Part shown: positions 6,993 through 16,270 of the stretch, one piece after another
Layout of the letters: every line of letters begins with the position of its first letter
Numbering within the stretch: the first letter of the stretch is position 1
From: Cupriavidus basilensis
GTDB taxonomy: Bacteria; Pseudomonadota; Gammaproteobacteria; Burkholderiales; Burkholderiaceae
Reading direction: 5' to 3'
Length of the DNA: 64,000 nucleotides
Assembly (NCBI RefSeq): GCF_008801925.2
Contig: NZ_CP062804.1
Location: 620,001 to 684,000 of the forward strand
Translations under genes and position numbers: made by a program
Notes under the pieces: model-generated
Told to the model about the DNA's origin: nothing
Database searches by the model: none
The model's input: the letters and a program-made list of their open reading frames with translations, nothing else

Positions 6993-9446
6993 ATGTCGAC
7001 GCTTACCAGCCCGAACCCGGCCCCGGCTGCGGGGAGTCCTTGGATACGTGTTGCCTTGCAGCGCGCCGGTATCCTGTTGCTGCTGTTGTTTGCCATCGCG
7101 GGTTGCGGCGGCGACCGCGGCGGCGACGCCACCAGCGTAACCCCCGCTGCAACCCTGCAGCCAGCGGATGTCACCTGGACGCTGTGCGCCTCGGAATACC
7201 AGACCTGCGCCTTCACCGGCACCCACCAGGTCAAGTACGGCACCGATACGCAGTACGTGATCAAGACCTTCACCGGCGGCACCGGCTGCGACAACGGCGT
7301 GTTCGGGGACCCCGCGTCCGGGTTCGCCAAGAGTTGCTGGTACGACTCCGGCACGAGCGGCGCGACGACGCCGCCCGCCACCGGCACCTGGGTTGCCTGC
7401 AGCTCGGAAAACGGCTTCTGCAGCTTTACCGGCACGCTCCCGGTCCGCTACGGGACAGCCACGCAATACGTCACCCTGACCTTCACCAATGGCGTGGCCT
7501 GCAACAACGGCGTATTCGGCGACCCCGCGCCCGGCTTCGGCAAGACGTGTTCGTATGAGGACACCGGCACCACCACGCCCACCACGCCCACGACACCGAC
7601 CACCCCGACCACGCCAGTGATGCCGACGGGCACCGGCACGCTCAGTTGCACCGCGCCAGCCGGTAGCGTCGCCGCCGCGGGCGGTGGCGATGCCATCGAG
7701 ATGGATACCCCGGGCGGCGACGGCACGCGGATGTTCGCCTCGGGCAGTACCTTCCAGGTGAGCGTGACCACCCGCGCCGGCAGCGCGGACACGGTGAACT
7801 GGCAGATCTCCGACACCTGGAACAAGGTGCGCGCCAGCGGCCAGTTCCCGGTCGCCGCCGGTGCGATCGTGTCGACGCTGAACTGCACGTCCACGCTGTC
7901 AGGCTACTTTGCCGGATCGGCAAGCCTGGCCTCCGGCGCAGGCTCGCTGCTCGCACGCGGCACGCGGCCCAGCGGCATCGCGACGTTCGGTGTACTGCCC
8001 GACGTCTCTTCGGTGCTCCCGGCGGTCAGCTACGCCAGCCAGGACCTGCACCGCTTCGGCGGGCAAGGCGCGGCCTACCTGCTGCCCGGACAAGGCTGCT
8101 GCGATGGCGACGGCTATCGTCCGCTCTATCCCGCGCTGGGCCTGTCGTGGGCCAACGACAACCGCAACTGGTACGTGGAAGAACCCAACGGCCCCAACAC
8201 GTTCAATCCCGCGGTGGACCACCTCGCCTCATACTTCAAGCCCGGCGACCTGATGCGGCTGATCCAGCTCGACGGCATTCCCGCCTGGGCGAGTCCCACC
8301 GGCGTGGCCACCCACAGCTACGCGCCGAAATCCTTGCCCGCTTACCAGGACTACATGACCCGGGTGGGGCAGGAGTCGAACACGGTGCGGACCCGGTATT
8401 TCCCCGCGCAATCGGCCAACTACTATCAGGTTACCTGGGAACCCGACTATAACGGTGGCCTGCCGTGGCTGGATACCGATGCCAACTTCACCGCGATGTA
8501 CAAGGCCACCTTCCAGGGCGTCCACAGCACCGACCCGAGCGCGGTGATCATGGGCACCACCAACGCCATGGTGCGCGAGAACACCATCTGGCTGAACCGG
8601 CTGGCGCCGCTGGGCTTTGCCCAGTATCTCGACGGCGTGACGGCGCACGGCTACTACGACGTAGGCACATCGCCATCGCATCCGCCGGAGCGCCTGGTCG
8701 GCAACAGCGATCCCTCCAACGCCGCCAACGCGCTGCCCGCCGCCATGCGCGAATTGCGCCATGCCGTCGCGACCCTGCTCAAGCGCGGCGCGCGGCTGTT
8801 CGTCACCGAGACTGGCATCAGCTACGACCTTGGCACCGCTTATGGCCCGAACTACCCGACGCAGAACGTCCTGTACGCACATGGCGCGGTAGTTGCCCGC
8901 ACGCACCTGATACTGCTAGGAGAAGGCGCGGACGTGACTTACATGTTCTACGCCACGGACATCCCCACCGACGCTGCCGGCTACGGCTTGTTCTTCGACC
9001 TGGTCAACCCGCAAGGCACCTACGGCCCCGCCAAGATCAGCCCGAAGCCTGCCGCGCTGGCAGTCGCGGCGATGACCCGGCTGATCGACGGCACCAATAC
9101 GCTGGGGCCGCTCAATGGGCTGCCGTTCGGAGTCTATGGCTATGCATTCCAGCGGCTCAACAATGGCAACGTGGTGACGGCATTGTGGGCGCACAACAAT
9201 GCCAACTGGAGCGCGGATACGGGGTTCAGCGCGACGTATAACGTTGCCTATAGCCTGCAGGTGGATGTGCCCGGGTCCAGCGGGCAGGTGACGGTGGTCG
9301 ACATGATGGGGAATGCCGCGTCCGTGGCCTACTCGAATGGACAGGTTGCACTGGCCCTGACGGAGACGCCGGTCTATGTGATATCCACCAATGCTTCCGT
9401 GGCGCAGGGGAATGTGACTACGCCGGAGGGGTATGTGGGGAGGTAG
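6993..9446 (+). CDS. Secreted lipoprotein with two ~55-aa Cys-rich repeats and a glycosidase-like (TIM-barrel) domain
   Basis: 817 aa. A hydrophobic signal segment (residues ~25-37) ends in lipobox IAGC with the lipidated Cys at 38. Two tandem repeats follow, ~58-115 and ~125-182. Each has the pattern C..E...C.FTGT..V.YGT.TQYV, then G..C.NGVFGDPA.GF.K.C.Y, resembling carbohydrate-binding modules of secreted enzymes. A Thr-Pro linker separates them from the C-terminal part (~215-817). There YYQVTWEPDY places Glu483 and RLFVTETGISYD places Glu606, a spacing typical of the acid/base and nucleophile of clan GH-A hydrolases such as GH39 or PslG-like enzymes. It may trim or bind EPS at the outer membrane, as PslG does for Psl (inference). 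The exact GH family is not resolved. Confidence 0.7.
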   Translation: MSTLTSPNPAPAAGSPWIRVALQRAGILLLLLFAIAGCGGDRGGDATSVTPAATLQPADVTWTLCASEYQTCAFTGTHQVKYGTDTQYVIKTFTGGTGCDNGVFGDPASGFAKSCWYDSGTSGATTPPATGTWVACSSENGFCSFTGTLPVRYGTATQYVTLTFTNGVACNNGVFGDPAPGFGKTCSYEDTGTTTPTTPTTPTTPTTPVMPTGTGTLSCTAPAGSVAAAGGGDAIEMDTPGGDGTRMFASGSTFQVSVTTRAGSADTVNWQISDTWNKVRASGQFPVAAGAIVSTLNCTSTLSGYFAGSASLASGAGSLLARGTRPSGIATFGVLPDVSSVLPAVSYASQDLHRFGGQGAAYLLPGQGCCDGDGYRPLYPALGLSWANDNRNWYVEEPNGPNTFNPAVDHLASYFKPGDLMRLIQLDGIPAWASPTGVATHSYAPKSLPAYQDYMTRVGQESNTVRTRYFPAQSANYYQVTWEPDYNGGLPWLDTDANFTAMYKATFQGVHSTDPSAVIMGTTNAMVRENTIWLNRLAPLGFAQYLDGVTAHGYYDVGTSPSHPPERLVGNSDPSNAANALPAAMRELRHAVATLLKRGARLFVTETGISYDLGTAYGPNYPTQNVLYAHGAVVARTHLILLGEGADVTYMFYATDIPTDAAGYGLFFDLVNPQGTYGPAKISPKPAALAVAAMTRLIDGTNTLGPLNGLPFGVYGYAFQRLNNGNVVTALWAHNNANWSADTGFSATYNVAYSLQVDVPGSSGQVTVVDMMGNAASVAYSNGQVALALTETPVYVISTNASVAQGNVTTPEGYVGR

Positions 9447-10138
9447 GAGACCATGCCGGTATTCGGATTTTTCCGAGGCTCTGGCTAAACCCGCAATGAC
9501 GGATGACTGCTAACAAGATCATGCCATTGAACGACGGCTGATCTGCACCGTTATCTGCTCCACGTTCATGGGGCGGTCTTGTTCAGCCGGTCTTGACCGG
9601 CTGCATTCCGGCTGCACGCCGGCTCCAATCAGACCACAAACACGACAGGTTTCGCCGCCGTCCGAGGCAATCGGGACGGCATTGCAGGCCCTATGCGATC
9701 GCTTGTCGTGGCGCTGCATCACACAACGGATTCAAACGATTTCCGGTGCTTGCGGCAACGATCCGGTTGAACAACGGCACGCCTGCGGTGGCGCACGCCA
9801 GGCGTACTTCCCGCTGCTGCCCGGCGCGGCCCATCGAATAATAGGAAATTTCCGAATATTGGCATTGCCAATGCTCGGTGATTCATCACAAAAATTTTTT
9901 AAATTTCTTCAAAGAATAGGACACGTCCGATTGATCATTTCCGCACTCACCCAGTAGCATGTTTTCCGAATCGGGCCAGAGCACCGAGCTCACAGCGTTT
10001 CGCAGCCCGAACTTCGAACAGACGTGGTTGCATGGTGAGCCACGATGCCAAGCATCGAGTCACTTGTCGTTCCTGGCGTGCGCAACCAATCCGCCAGGAA
10101 TCTTGCCGCGAAGCGGCAGGCGTGACAACGGAGAAGAC
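9447..10138. other. 692-bp intergenic region upstream of the vgrG island
   Basis: No gene is supported. The first ~380 bp are GC-balanced and featureless. From ~9840 the sequence turns AT-rich and holds two palindromes and a sigma-54-like element. In-frame sequence upstream of the chosen vgrG start (9959-10138) is open but shows no VgrG similarity, so it is treated as leader. Confidence 0.6.
9844..9875 (+). promoter_or_regulatory. Two palindromes and a sigma-54-like promoter upstream of vgrG
   Basis: GGAAATTTCC (9844-9853) is a perfect 10-bp palindrome. Four bases on, ATTGGCATTGCCAAT (9858-9872) is a perfect 7-1-7 inverted repeat. The same stretch also fits a -24/-12 element: TGG at 9860-9862 and GC at 9873-9874 with exactly 10 bp between. 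T6SS operons are often RpoN-dependent, but the palindrome could instead be an operator. Confidence 0.45.
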
Positions 10139-12463
10139 ATGGACGTTATCGACAAATTCGAGGCCTACGGCACAAGGATGCCCGGGCGCCAGGCTTATCA
10201 TCTGGACGTTCCTCGCGCGGCCAGCGCGGCGGAACTGTCGGTGGTGTCGTTCGAGGCAGTGGAGCGATTGGGAGAGCTCTACACCGTCACGATCCGGCTA
10301 ACCCACCCGCTGGAACTCGATCGGGCGGAATACCTCAATCGTGACGCGACCTTCGTGATCGACCCCGGCGACGGTAGCGAGCCGCGCCGGTTCGCGGGGT
10401 GGATATCGGCGTTCTCACGCACGAAACGCACGCGCGATTTCTTCGCTTACGAAATCGTGCTCCGGCCACTGGCCGCGCGGCTCGAACTTGTCCGGACCAC
10501 GCGCATCTACCAGAACAAGACGGCCCCCGAGATCATCGAGGCTATCCTGCGCCGGCACGAGCTCCGGGGCCACCAGTTTGCCCTCAAGGTGCGCCGCAAG
10601 TACACCCAGCACAAATTCCGCTTCCAGTACCAGCTATCCGACTGGGAATATGTCCAGTTGCTGATGCGCCAGGAAGGGCTGTATTGCTACTTCATCCCGG
10701 GAAAGTTCGGCGAGATGATTGTCTTCGGCGACGACATCGACCACTACGTCTACCAGCCCGAACTGCGCGTGCCCTATCGCGAGACCGCCGGGCTCGAAGC
10801 CGGCATCGAGGCGGTATCCGACATCCAGGTGCACGCCAGGACCGTGCCCGAATCGGTCCTGGTCGCCGACTACAACCCGGATCAGGCGTGGGAACCCATC
10901 AAGGGCGAGGCCAACGTCGCGCGCAAGGACAAGACAACTTACGGCCAGCAGTATATTTACGGCACGCATCATCTGGACATAGCCGAGGCGAAGTGGGAAG
11001 CGCAGCTGCGCCATGAGGCCCTGCTTGCCGGCCAGCTTGTCTATGCGGGCGAGAGCAACGTGCTCAGACTGCACTCCGGCTGCATCCTGCGCATGGATGA
11101 GCCATTGGCCGAGGCCCCCAACGGCCAGGTCATCACCGAAGTCATCCATACCGGGGGGCGTGATGCCGCTTACTGCAACACCTACCAGGCCATTCCGTCG
11201 GACCGGCGCTTTCGCCTGCCGCTGGACGAGGAAAGCTGGCCGAAAATCCAGGGCACGCTGAGCGCGCGCATCACCTCGCCCGGCCAATACAAGTACGCGT
11301 ACCTGACAAAAGCGGGCCACTACGTCGTCCGCTTCGATTTTGATCTTGAGTCATGGCCGAAGGGCATGGAAAGCGCGGCCATACCCCTGGCCAAGCCGTA
11401 TGCCGGCGGTCTGCATACCGGGTTCCACTTCCCGCTCATTGACGGCACCGAAGTCGCAATTGCCTTTCGCGACGGCAACCCGAACAAGCCCTATATCGCG
11501 CACGCGCTGCATAACAGCCGGCAAGAGGACCTGATCACCAGCCAGGACCGGTGGCTGTCGCGCAACCTGATCAGGACGCAGAGCAACAACAAGCTGTGCA
11601 TGGAGGACTGGAAGGGAGAGGAGAGCATCAAGCTTTCCACCGAATATGGTGGCAAGACCCAGCTCAACCTTGGCTACCTCGTTGATCGCAACAAGAAGAA
11701 GCGGGGCGAGGGCTTTGAGCTGCGTACAGACGCCTGGGGAGCGATCCGGGGTGGCAAGGGGTTGTTCCTTTCGGCGGACGGGCAGCCGAATGCTGGCGGC
11801 GAGCAACTTGCCATGTCAGATGCCGAAGCTACGCTGCGGCAAGCCATGGACATGATGCGCAGCCTCAACGATTCCGCAAATGCCGCCAAAGCGTGGCTTG
11901 CGCAGATCGACCAGCAGCGCGCCTTGATCGAGCAGACGCTTACGCAACTCAAGGCGCCTGCGATCCTCGCCAGCGCGCCGAAAGGCATTGGCATTGCCAG
12001 TGGGCGGGACATGCAACTCGCTGCGAGCCAGCAAATCTTCATGACGGCTGGCGGTGGCCTGGACATCGGGGCAATGAAGCGCATCACCGCCGCAGCCGGC
12101 GAGGCCATCTCCCTGTTCGCGGCAAAGCTGGGTATCCGGATCTTCGCTGCAAAGGGCAAGGTGCAAATACAAGCCCAAGGCGATGCGCTGGAGTTGATGG
12201 CACTCAAGAATGTTGCTGTCAGTTCCTCGACTGGCGAAGTCATGATCACCGCCTCGAAGGGCATCACCCTCGGCGATGGCGCGGGCGCATACATCCGGAT
12301 TGCCAACGGGAAGATCGAACTCGCCAGCCCCAGCGGGGAGGTCAACGTCAAGGGCAACTTGCGTACCGACGATCCCGCCGGCGGCAACTTTGCCTTCCCC
12401 GCCTGGGAGGCTGCCCCGCTGCAAGACGTGAAGCGCAACATGAAGTTCGGGTTCTCTGAATAA
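10139..12463 (+). CDS. vgrG: T6SS spike protein VgrG with DUF2345-type extension
   Basis: 774 aa. The start at 10139 has an ideal GGAGAAGAC leader; 60 open codons further upstream carry no VgrG sequence. The N-terminal ~400 residues are the gp27/gp44-like base (ELYTVTIRLTHPLELDRAEY; QYQLSDWEYVQLLMRQEGLY, the usual VgrG signature). An OB-fold gp5-like segment follows (HTGFHFPLIDGTEVAIAFRDGNP, ~440-465), then a beta-helical needle and a DUF2345 region (~490-740) with repeated beta-strand motifs. The last ~30 residues (FAFPAWEAAPLQDVKRNM) probably form the effector-docking tail. VgrG trimers cap the Hcp tube and carry the effector into target cells. The effector gene starts 7 bp downstream. Confidence 0.93.
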   Translation: MDVIDKFEAYGTRMPGRQAYHLDVPRAASAAELSVVSFEAVERLGELYTVTIRLTHPLELDRAEYLNRDATFVIDPGDGSEPRRFAGWISAFSRTKRTRDFFAYEIVLRPLAARLELVRTTRIYQNKTAPEIIEAILRRHELRGHQFALKVRRKYTQHKFRFQYQLSDWEYVQLLMRQEGLYCYFIPGKFGEMIVFGDDIDHYVYQPELRVPYRETAGLEAGIEAVSDIQVHARTVPESVLVADYNPDQAWEPIKGEANVARKDKTTYGQQYIYGTHHLDIAEAKWEAQLRHEALLAGQLVYAGESNVLRLHSGCILRMDEPLAEAPNGQVITEVIHTGGRDAAYCNTYQAIPSDRRFRLPLDEESWPKIQGTLSARITSPGQYKYAYLTKAGHYVVRFDFDLESWPKGMESAAIPLAKPYAGGLHTGFHFPLIDGTEVAIAFRDGNPNKPYIAHALHNSRQEDLITSQDRWLSRNLIRTQSNNKLCMEDWKGEESIKLSTEYGGKTQLNLGYLVDRNKKKRGEGFELRTDAWGAIRGGKGLFLSADGQPNAGGEQLAMSDAEATLRQAMDMMRSLNDSANAAKAWLAQIDQQRALIEQTLTQLKAPAILASAPKGIGIASGRDMQLAASQQIFMTAGGGLDIGAMKRITAAAGEAISLFAAKLGIRIFAAKGKVQIQAQGDALELMALKNVAVSSSTGEVMITASKGITLGDGAGAYIRIANGKIELASPSGEVNVKGNLRTDDPAGGNFAFPAWEAAPLQDVKRNMKFGFSE

Positions 12464-12470
12464 GCAGGCC

Positions 12471-14705
12471 ATGGCAACGACGACACCACAGCAGCCAGCC
12501 AAGACGCCGGTGAAGACACTGAACTTTGCATACCCGTTCCGCAAGGCTCCCGAAGCCCCCGGCAAGCCATCGGCCGACTTTGCCGACCAGCACGAATTTC
12601 ACCGGCTGCTACGCAAAGAGCCTGGTGGCGCATACGCCGTCAGCCGGAAAGGGATGTGGCACGGCGGCATCCACATCACTGACGCAGGCGCCGGTCAGTC
12701 ACTCGACCTCACGCATGGCGTGCGCTGCATGGCCGACGGAGAGGTGGTTGCCTGGCGCGTCAACCGGACCTACCTGCCCAGCGCAATCCCGGCGCAGGGT
12801 GACAAGGCCGCATTCAGCGCCCAATTCAGCACGGGCTTTGCACTGGTGCGCCACGTGATGGAATTTCCGAAAGACAACACGCTGACTTTCTTCAGCCTGT
12901 ACATGCATCTGCAGGATTTCGCCAGTTATGAAGCGGACAAGGCATTGCCACGGCCTTCGTACTGGATAACATGGCTCCGGGTCACGGATGCCGCCAGCGA
13001 CAAGCCCGATGCCAGTGCGAGTGGGGTGGGCGCTCCCGCCGAGCAAACCGGATTGCGCGTCCGCACCTCCAAGCCAGGAGGAACGATCCTTGGCATTCTG
13101 CCTCGTGGGGCGCAGTTCAGTCTTCTGAAGCGGGACGGGAACTGGGGCCAGATCGAGTCCGTGCATGTGTCGGCCATGGTTCCGCCCAAAGTCGGCGGGT
13201 ATGTCGCGCCGGACGCTGCGGAGAAGGGATGGATCTATCTCGGCAAGGAGAGCGGGGCCTACGTCGTCGAGACCGTTATGCCTGATACCTCGCTGGATCG
13301 CGTGGTCGCACCACCCAAGCCGGTTCCAATCAACGCAGGCGATCTCATCGGCCACATCGGACGGTTCGATTCGCTCAGCGAACGGGTCCCAGCCCGCATG
13401 GTCCATCTGGAGATGTTCTGCGGCGACAGCATCCAGTCGTTCATCGAGACGAGCCGCGCATGGGTGACCGAAAACGGCGCAAAGCCGAAAGCGTGGGAGC
13501 AATTGGAGTTGCCGGCCGACCCCACGATTCTGCGGATCGACCGGCGGACGACGCTCTACAAGAACCCGAACCAGCAAGGCCAGGACGCGCCTCTGACCGA
13601 TGTTGTGCAGGCATATACGCTGGCGGAACTCGGCCAACGTAACGAAAAGCCACACACCGAGACCAGCGCGGGCAGTGATGGCGAGAAGATGCGCTGGTGG
13701 AAGGTTGACAGCGCGGACGTACGTCGCCAGGACATCACCGGCTGGGTGCGCGAGCAAAACTTCGCGGGAGGGCGGATCTCGCGCGAGTTCGCGCAGAAAT
13801 GGGTGGACTTCGAGATCCTGCATGACCCGCACGATTCCACCCACACCATCTTTGCCTCGACGCAGGCGTACGTCGACTACGCGACCGGCGCAGACGTCCC
13901 GAACGCCGGCGCCATCGACAAACTCAACCCGCTGATGCAAGCCGTTTGTCGGCAGCTATATGCGACAGGCGATGGCAGCCAGGCGGCGAACGACCTTTGC
14001 GTTGCCTCCCAGGACGCATGGGCGGCAATGCGGGCATCGCGGCTCATTGTCAAGCATGAGAGCGAATGGGCGAATCCGGACAAATGGAAGCAGCTCATTT
14101 CCGAGATCGAGAAAAAGGTCGGGCCGGATGAGGCTCATGAGGCCGAACGCAAGCGCATCCAGGCGCTGGCCTGGTGGGACGCTGTGAAGGAAGATTTCCC
14201 CGCCCTTCCGGCTCCGCAGGTGTTTCATATTCATCCGATTGGGATGATTGGGAATTTTCTGAATACGGAGGACTGTAAATGTGGCTGTTGCTATGTGAGC
14301 CAATTTTCCGTAACAAAACTGGGTCCCATTTACGGACCGGTATATTGGGGAAATAAACCGTTGGAGAAATCATCCGTGCTGGTGGAGCTGGCAGATAGCG
14401 GTGAAATAACTGGTAGCGAGCGGAGAATATTGGTTGCAATGTCACCCAATGAGGGGAATCTGGACGCCGTACAGTCCTATGACAGTGAAGTACTTACGGC
14501 TGGTGCCATGCAAAAGACCATCAATCCCGTTGGTGACGGAGAGTTTCCAATTCAGGTTTTAAAGTTTCGTGAAGATGATAACGCCGCTTATCGGGAATTG
14601 TTCGAGAAATGCGGATGGAGTGTTGAGAGAAGCGGAAATTCTGTTCGCATGTATTATACGCACCATTCCTTGACAGAGGGTCAGCCGAAACTGGCGGCCA
14701 TTTGA
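12471..14705 (+). CDS. T6SS cell-wall effector: M23-like N-terminus, SH3-like domains, N-part of a lysozyme-like toxin
   Basis: 744 aa, 7 bp after vgrG. Residues ~60-320 look like an M23/LytM-type fold: GMWHGGIHITDAGAG (His64, His68, Asp71), then VRCMADGEVVAW, LYMHLQ, GDLIGHIGRF and VHLEMF (His312). The metal motif is not canonical (HxxD; HLE instead of HxH), so peptidase activity is uncertain. SH3-like segments lie at ~193-240 and ~352-430. From VFHIHPIGMIGNF (~583) base composition drops sharply and a toxin module begins. It contains SPNEGNLDAVQSYDSE and GAMQKT, which suggest a lysozyme-like active site. The frame ends at ATTTGATGG and the next frame seems to continue the same domain (see next gene). 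The likely target is peptidoglycan, consistent with the exported neighbours. Confidence 0.75.
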   Translation: MATTTPQQPAKTPVKTLNFAYPFRKAPEAPGKPSADFADQHEFHRLLRKEPGGAYAVSRKGMWHGGIHITDAGAGQSLDLTHGVRCMADGEVVAWRVNRTYLPSAIPAQGDKAAFSAQFSTGFALVRHVMEFPKDNTLTFFSLYMHLQDFASYEADKALPRPSYWITWLRVTDAASDKPDASASGVGAPAEQTGLRVRTSKPGGTILGILPRGAQFSLLKRDGNWGQIESVHVSAMVPPKVGGYVAPDAAEKGWIYLGKESGAYVVETVMPDTSLDRVVAPPKPVPINAGDLIGHIGRFDSLSERVPARMVHLEMFCGDSIQSFIETSRAWVTENGAKPKAWEQLELPADPTILRIDRRTTLYKNPNQQGQDAPLTDVVQAYTLAELGQRNEKPHTETSAGSDGEKMRWWKVDSADVRRQDITGWVREQNFAGGRISREFAQKWVDFEILHDPHDSTHTIFASTQAYVDYATGADVPNAGAIDKLNPLMQAVCRQLYATGDGSQAANDLCVASQDAWAAMRASRLIVKHESEWANPDKWKQLISEIEKKVGPDEAHEAERKRIQALAWWDAVKEDFPALPAPQVFHIHPIGMIGNFLNTEDCKCGCCYVSQFSVTKLGPIYGPVYWGNKPLEKSSVLVELADSGEITGSERRILVAMSPNEGNLDAVQSYDSEVLTAGAMQKTINPVGDGEFPIQVLKFREDDNAAYRELFEKCGWSVERSGNSVRMYYTHHSLTEGQPKLAAI

Positions 14706-15154
14706 TGGATATTATTCGAAAAGGGTGTTCGGCACAGAACTTTGGCAAGAAAATTGCCAATATTCCGTTGGCGTCGATCGTACATGCCATTTCGGATCCC
14801 CGATTCGAACGCAGGCAAGTGATGGATTTTCTGGTTCGCCTCCGAGTCAGAATTTTGCCATTTAAGCCGAACGGCTATCAATATAGCATTGCTAGTTACT
14901 TTCAATCGGATCTTGGGCGAGCTACGGCACTCGATCACCACGTGAATCGCCCTCACTATGTTGAGCGAGATATCGGAAGATCACTGGATCGATTTTTTGC
15001 AAATCATCCAAATGTATCGAGAAATCCAGCCGAATGGGGTGCGCAAAGATCGGCACACGAGAAGAAGATTGTTGAGCATTATGGTCACCATCGAGAAATG
15101 GCGATCGGCGTTGCTTCACCACGCTACGTGGCTTTGAAAAAAAGGATCGGCTGA
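14705..15154 (+). CDS. Probable C-terminal part of the lysozyme-like effector, in the -1 frame
   Basis: 149 aa, starting at the ATG that overlaps the effector stop (ATTTGATGG). There is no ribosome-binding site at a usable distance and no signal peptide, unlike the four genes after it. The sequence (IIRKGCSAQNFGKKIANIP; SDLGRATALDHHVNRPHYV; NPAEWGAQRSAHEKKI) reads as a direct continuation of the preceding toxin domain; I recall this order in single-chain T6SS lysozyme-like effectors, but cannot align it here. Adding one T in the ATTT run would fuse the two frames into ~894 aa. It could be a mutation, a sequencing error, or a two-chain product made by stop-start coupling. Alternatively it is an independent accessory protein. 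Confidence 0.55.
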   Translation: MDIIRKGCSAQNFGKKIANIPLASIVHAISDPRFERRQVMDFLVRLRVRILPFKPNGYQYSIASYFQSDLGRATALDHHVNRPHYVERDIGRSLDRFFANHPNVSRNPAEWGAQRSAHEKKIVEHYGHHREMAIGVASPRYVALKKRIG

Positions 15155-15155
15155 T

Positions 15156-16127
15156 ATGACCATGCGCATAAAAAATCTGGTGACGATAACATCCATTACA
15201 GCCCTGTTTGCATCGCATGCCATGGCGGGTGACGACGTCTTGCAGATAAATAGGCAATCGCGAATCGAATTTTCCGATCCCCTTCAGGGTTGGGATAGAG
15301 ATACCTATGGAGCGGGGTGGAAGCGCGCCAGATTGATCAAGCCGAGTGGAGAGATTGTGGAACTGCTGCCCTCTGAGAGGTTGACCTCCATAGGAGGCAC
15401 AATTTTTTCTGGCGCATTTTATTCCAGCGTGTCGCCTAGCCGGAAGTATGTCTTTCTCTCTACTATCAACACAGGGGTGGTGGGCGACGGCCCTGCGCAG
15501 GCAGGGAAAAACATCCACAGCAGAGCATATTGCCCAGTTATTTCCACCGAATCTGGCTGCATTTTGAGCAGTAATACAGGAGAGGTCTGCGGTGGCCACT
15601 GGGAGGGGAAAAAAGATCTTTGGCGATATGGGGTAGATGATCGTACGGATACTATGTTTAAGTGGACATCTTTTAAGGCCGAAGATATATGGGGATCTTT
15701 CGTAAAATCGGAAAATTTCGCAAAGTCAGTAGACTGGCACTTCGAGCCAAAAATAAATGATGAGGTTGTCCGAAGTTTTGGTTTAAACAATATATTGGCT
15801 TGTGATCCACCATCGGCAAAAAACAGGGGGGCGTATCTTTTGGTTGCTCGGCAACTCGAGGTTGAGGGAAGAGGTATTGAAGCTAAGTTCCTCAGGAGAA
15901 AATCGAATGTCGGTGCCAAGCAGAATAATGGTGTCGATAGAGTTAAAGCGGATAAATCATGGCTATATGATGGTCCAGAAGATCAAGCTAGAACACGAAT
16001 GTACCTGATCAAGGGGGATGAGATAGAGGTAATAAGTCCAGGTTCGTCGGGGTGGGTGTATGTCGAGTACAAAGGCAAGAATAAGATGGCGATCCGTAAA
16101 TGGATTAAGGGCGAATCTATAGAGTGA
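15156..16127 (+). CDS. Exported putative T6SS immunity protein with C-terminal SH3-like domain
   Basis: 323 aa. A clear Sec signal peptide at residues 1-~25 (ITSITALFASHAMAG) marks it as periplasmic. The last ~70 residues form an SH3-like segment (SWLYDGPEDQARTRMYLIKG, then VYVEYKGKNKMAIRKWI). The middle region, with several Cys residues, is not recognised. It follows the effector continuation frame by one base, has AAGGAT upstream, and shares its AT-rich composition. Periplasmic location fits neutralising a peptidoglycan-attacking effector during sister-cell exchange, but the immunity role is inferred from position and export only. MRIKN two codons later is an alternative start. Confidence 0.6.
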   Translation: MTMRIKNLVTITSITALFASHAMAGDDVLQINRQSRIEFSDPLQGWDRDTYGAGWKRARLIKPSGEIVELLPSERLTSIGGTIFSGAFYSSVSPSRKYVFLSTINTGVVGDGPAQAGKNIHSRAYCPVISTESGCILSSNTGEVCGGHWEGKKDLWRYGVDDRTDTMFKWTSFKAEDIWGSFVKSENFAKSVDWHFEPKINDEVVRSFGLNNILACDPPSAKNRGAYLLVARQLEVEGRGIEAKFLRRKSNVGAKQNNGVDRVKADKSWLYDGPEDQARTRMYLIKGDEIEVISPGSSGWVYVEYKGKNKMAIRKWIKGESIE

Positions 16128-16270
16128 ATATCTGGTTTTTTGTTATCTGTAAAAATCTGAGTTTTTACATAATCAATCTCCGGGTGAAAATTCAGGGATT
16201 GCCTTCTTTCAGAATATGTTGTGGTGGTTAAGTTCTTCATTAAGAGTGGATTGAAAATATCAGTCGGTTC

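Noticed and set aside
14690..14710. Programmed -1 ribosomal frameshift site joining the two effector frames
   Set aside because: No X-XXY-YYZ slippery heptamer and no clear downstream pseudoknot were seen at the junction; a base deletion or stop-start coupling is simpler.
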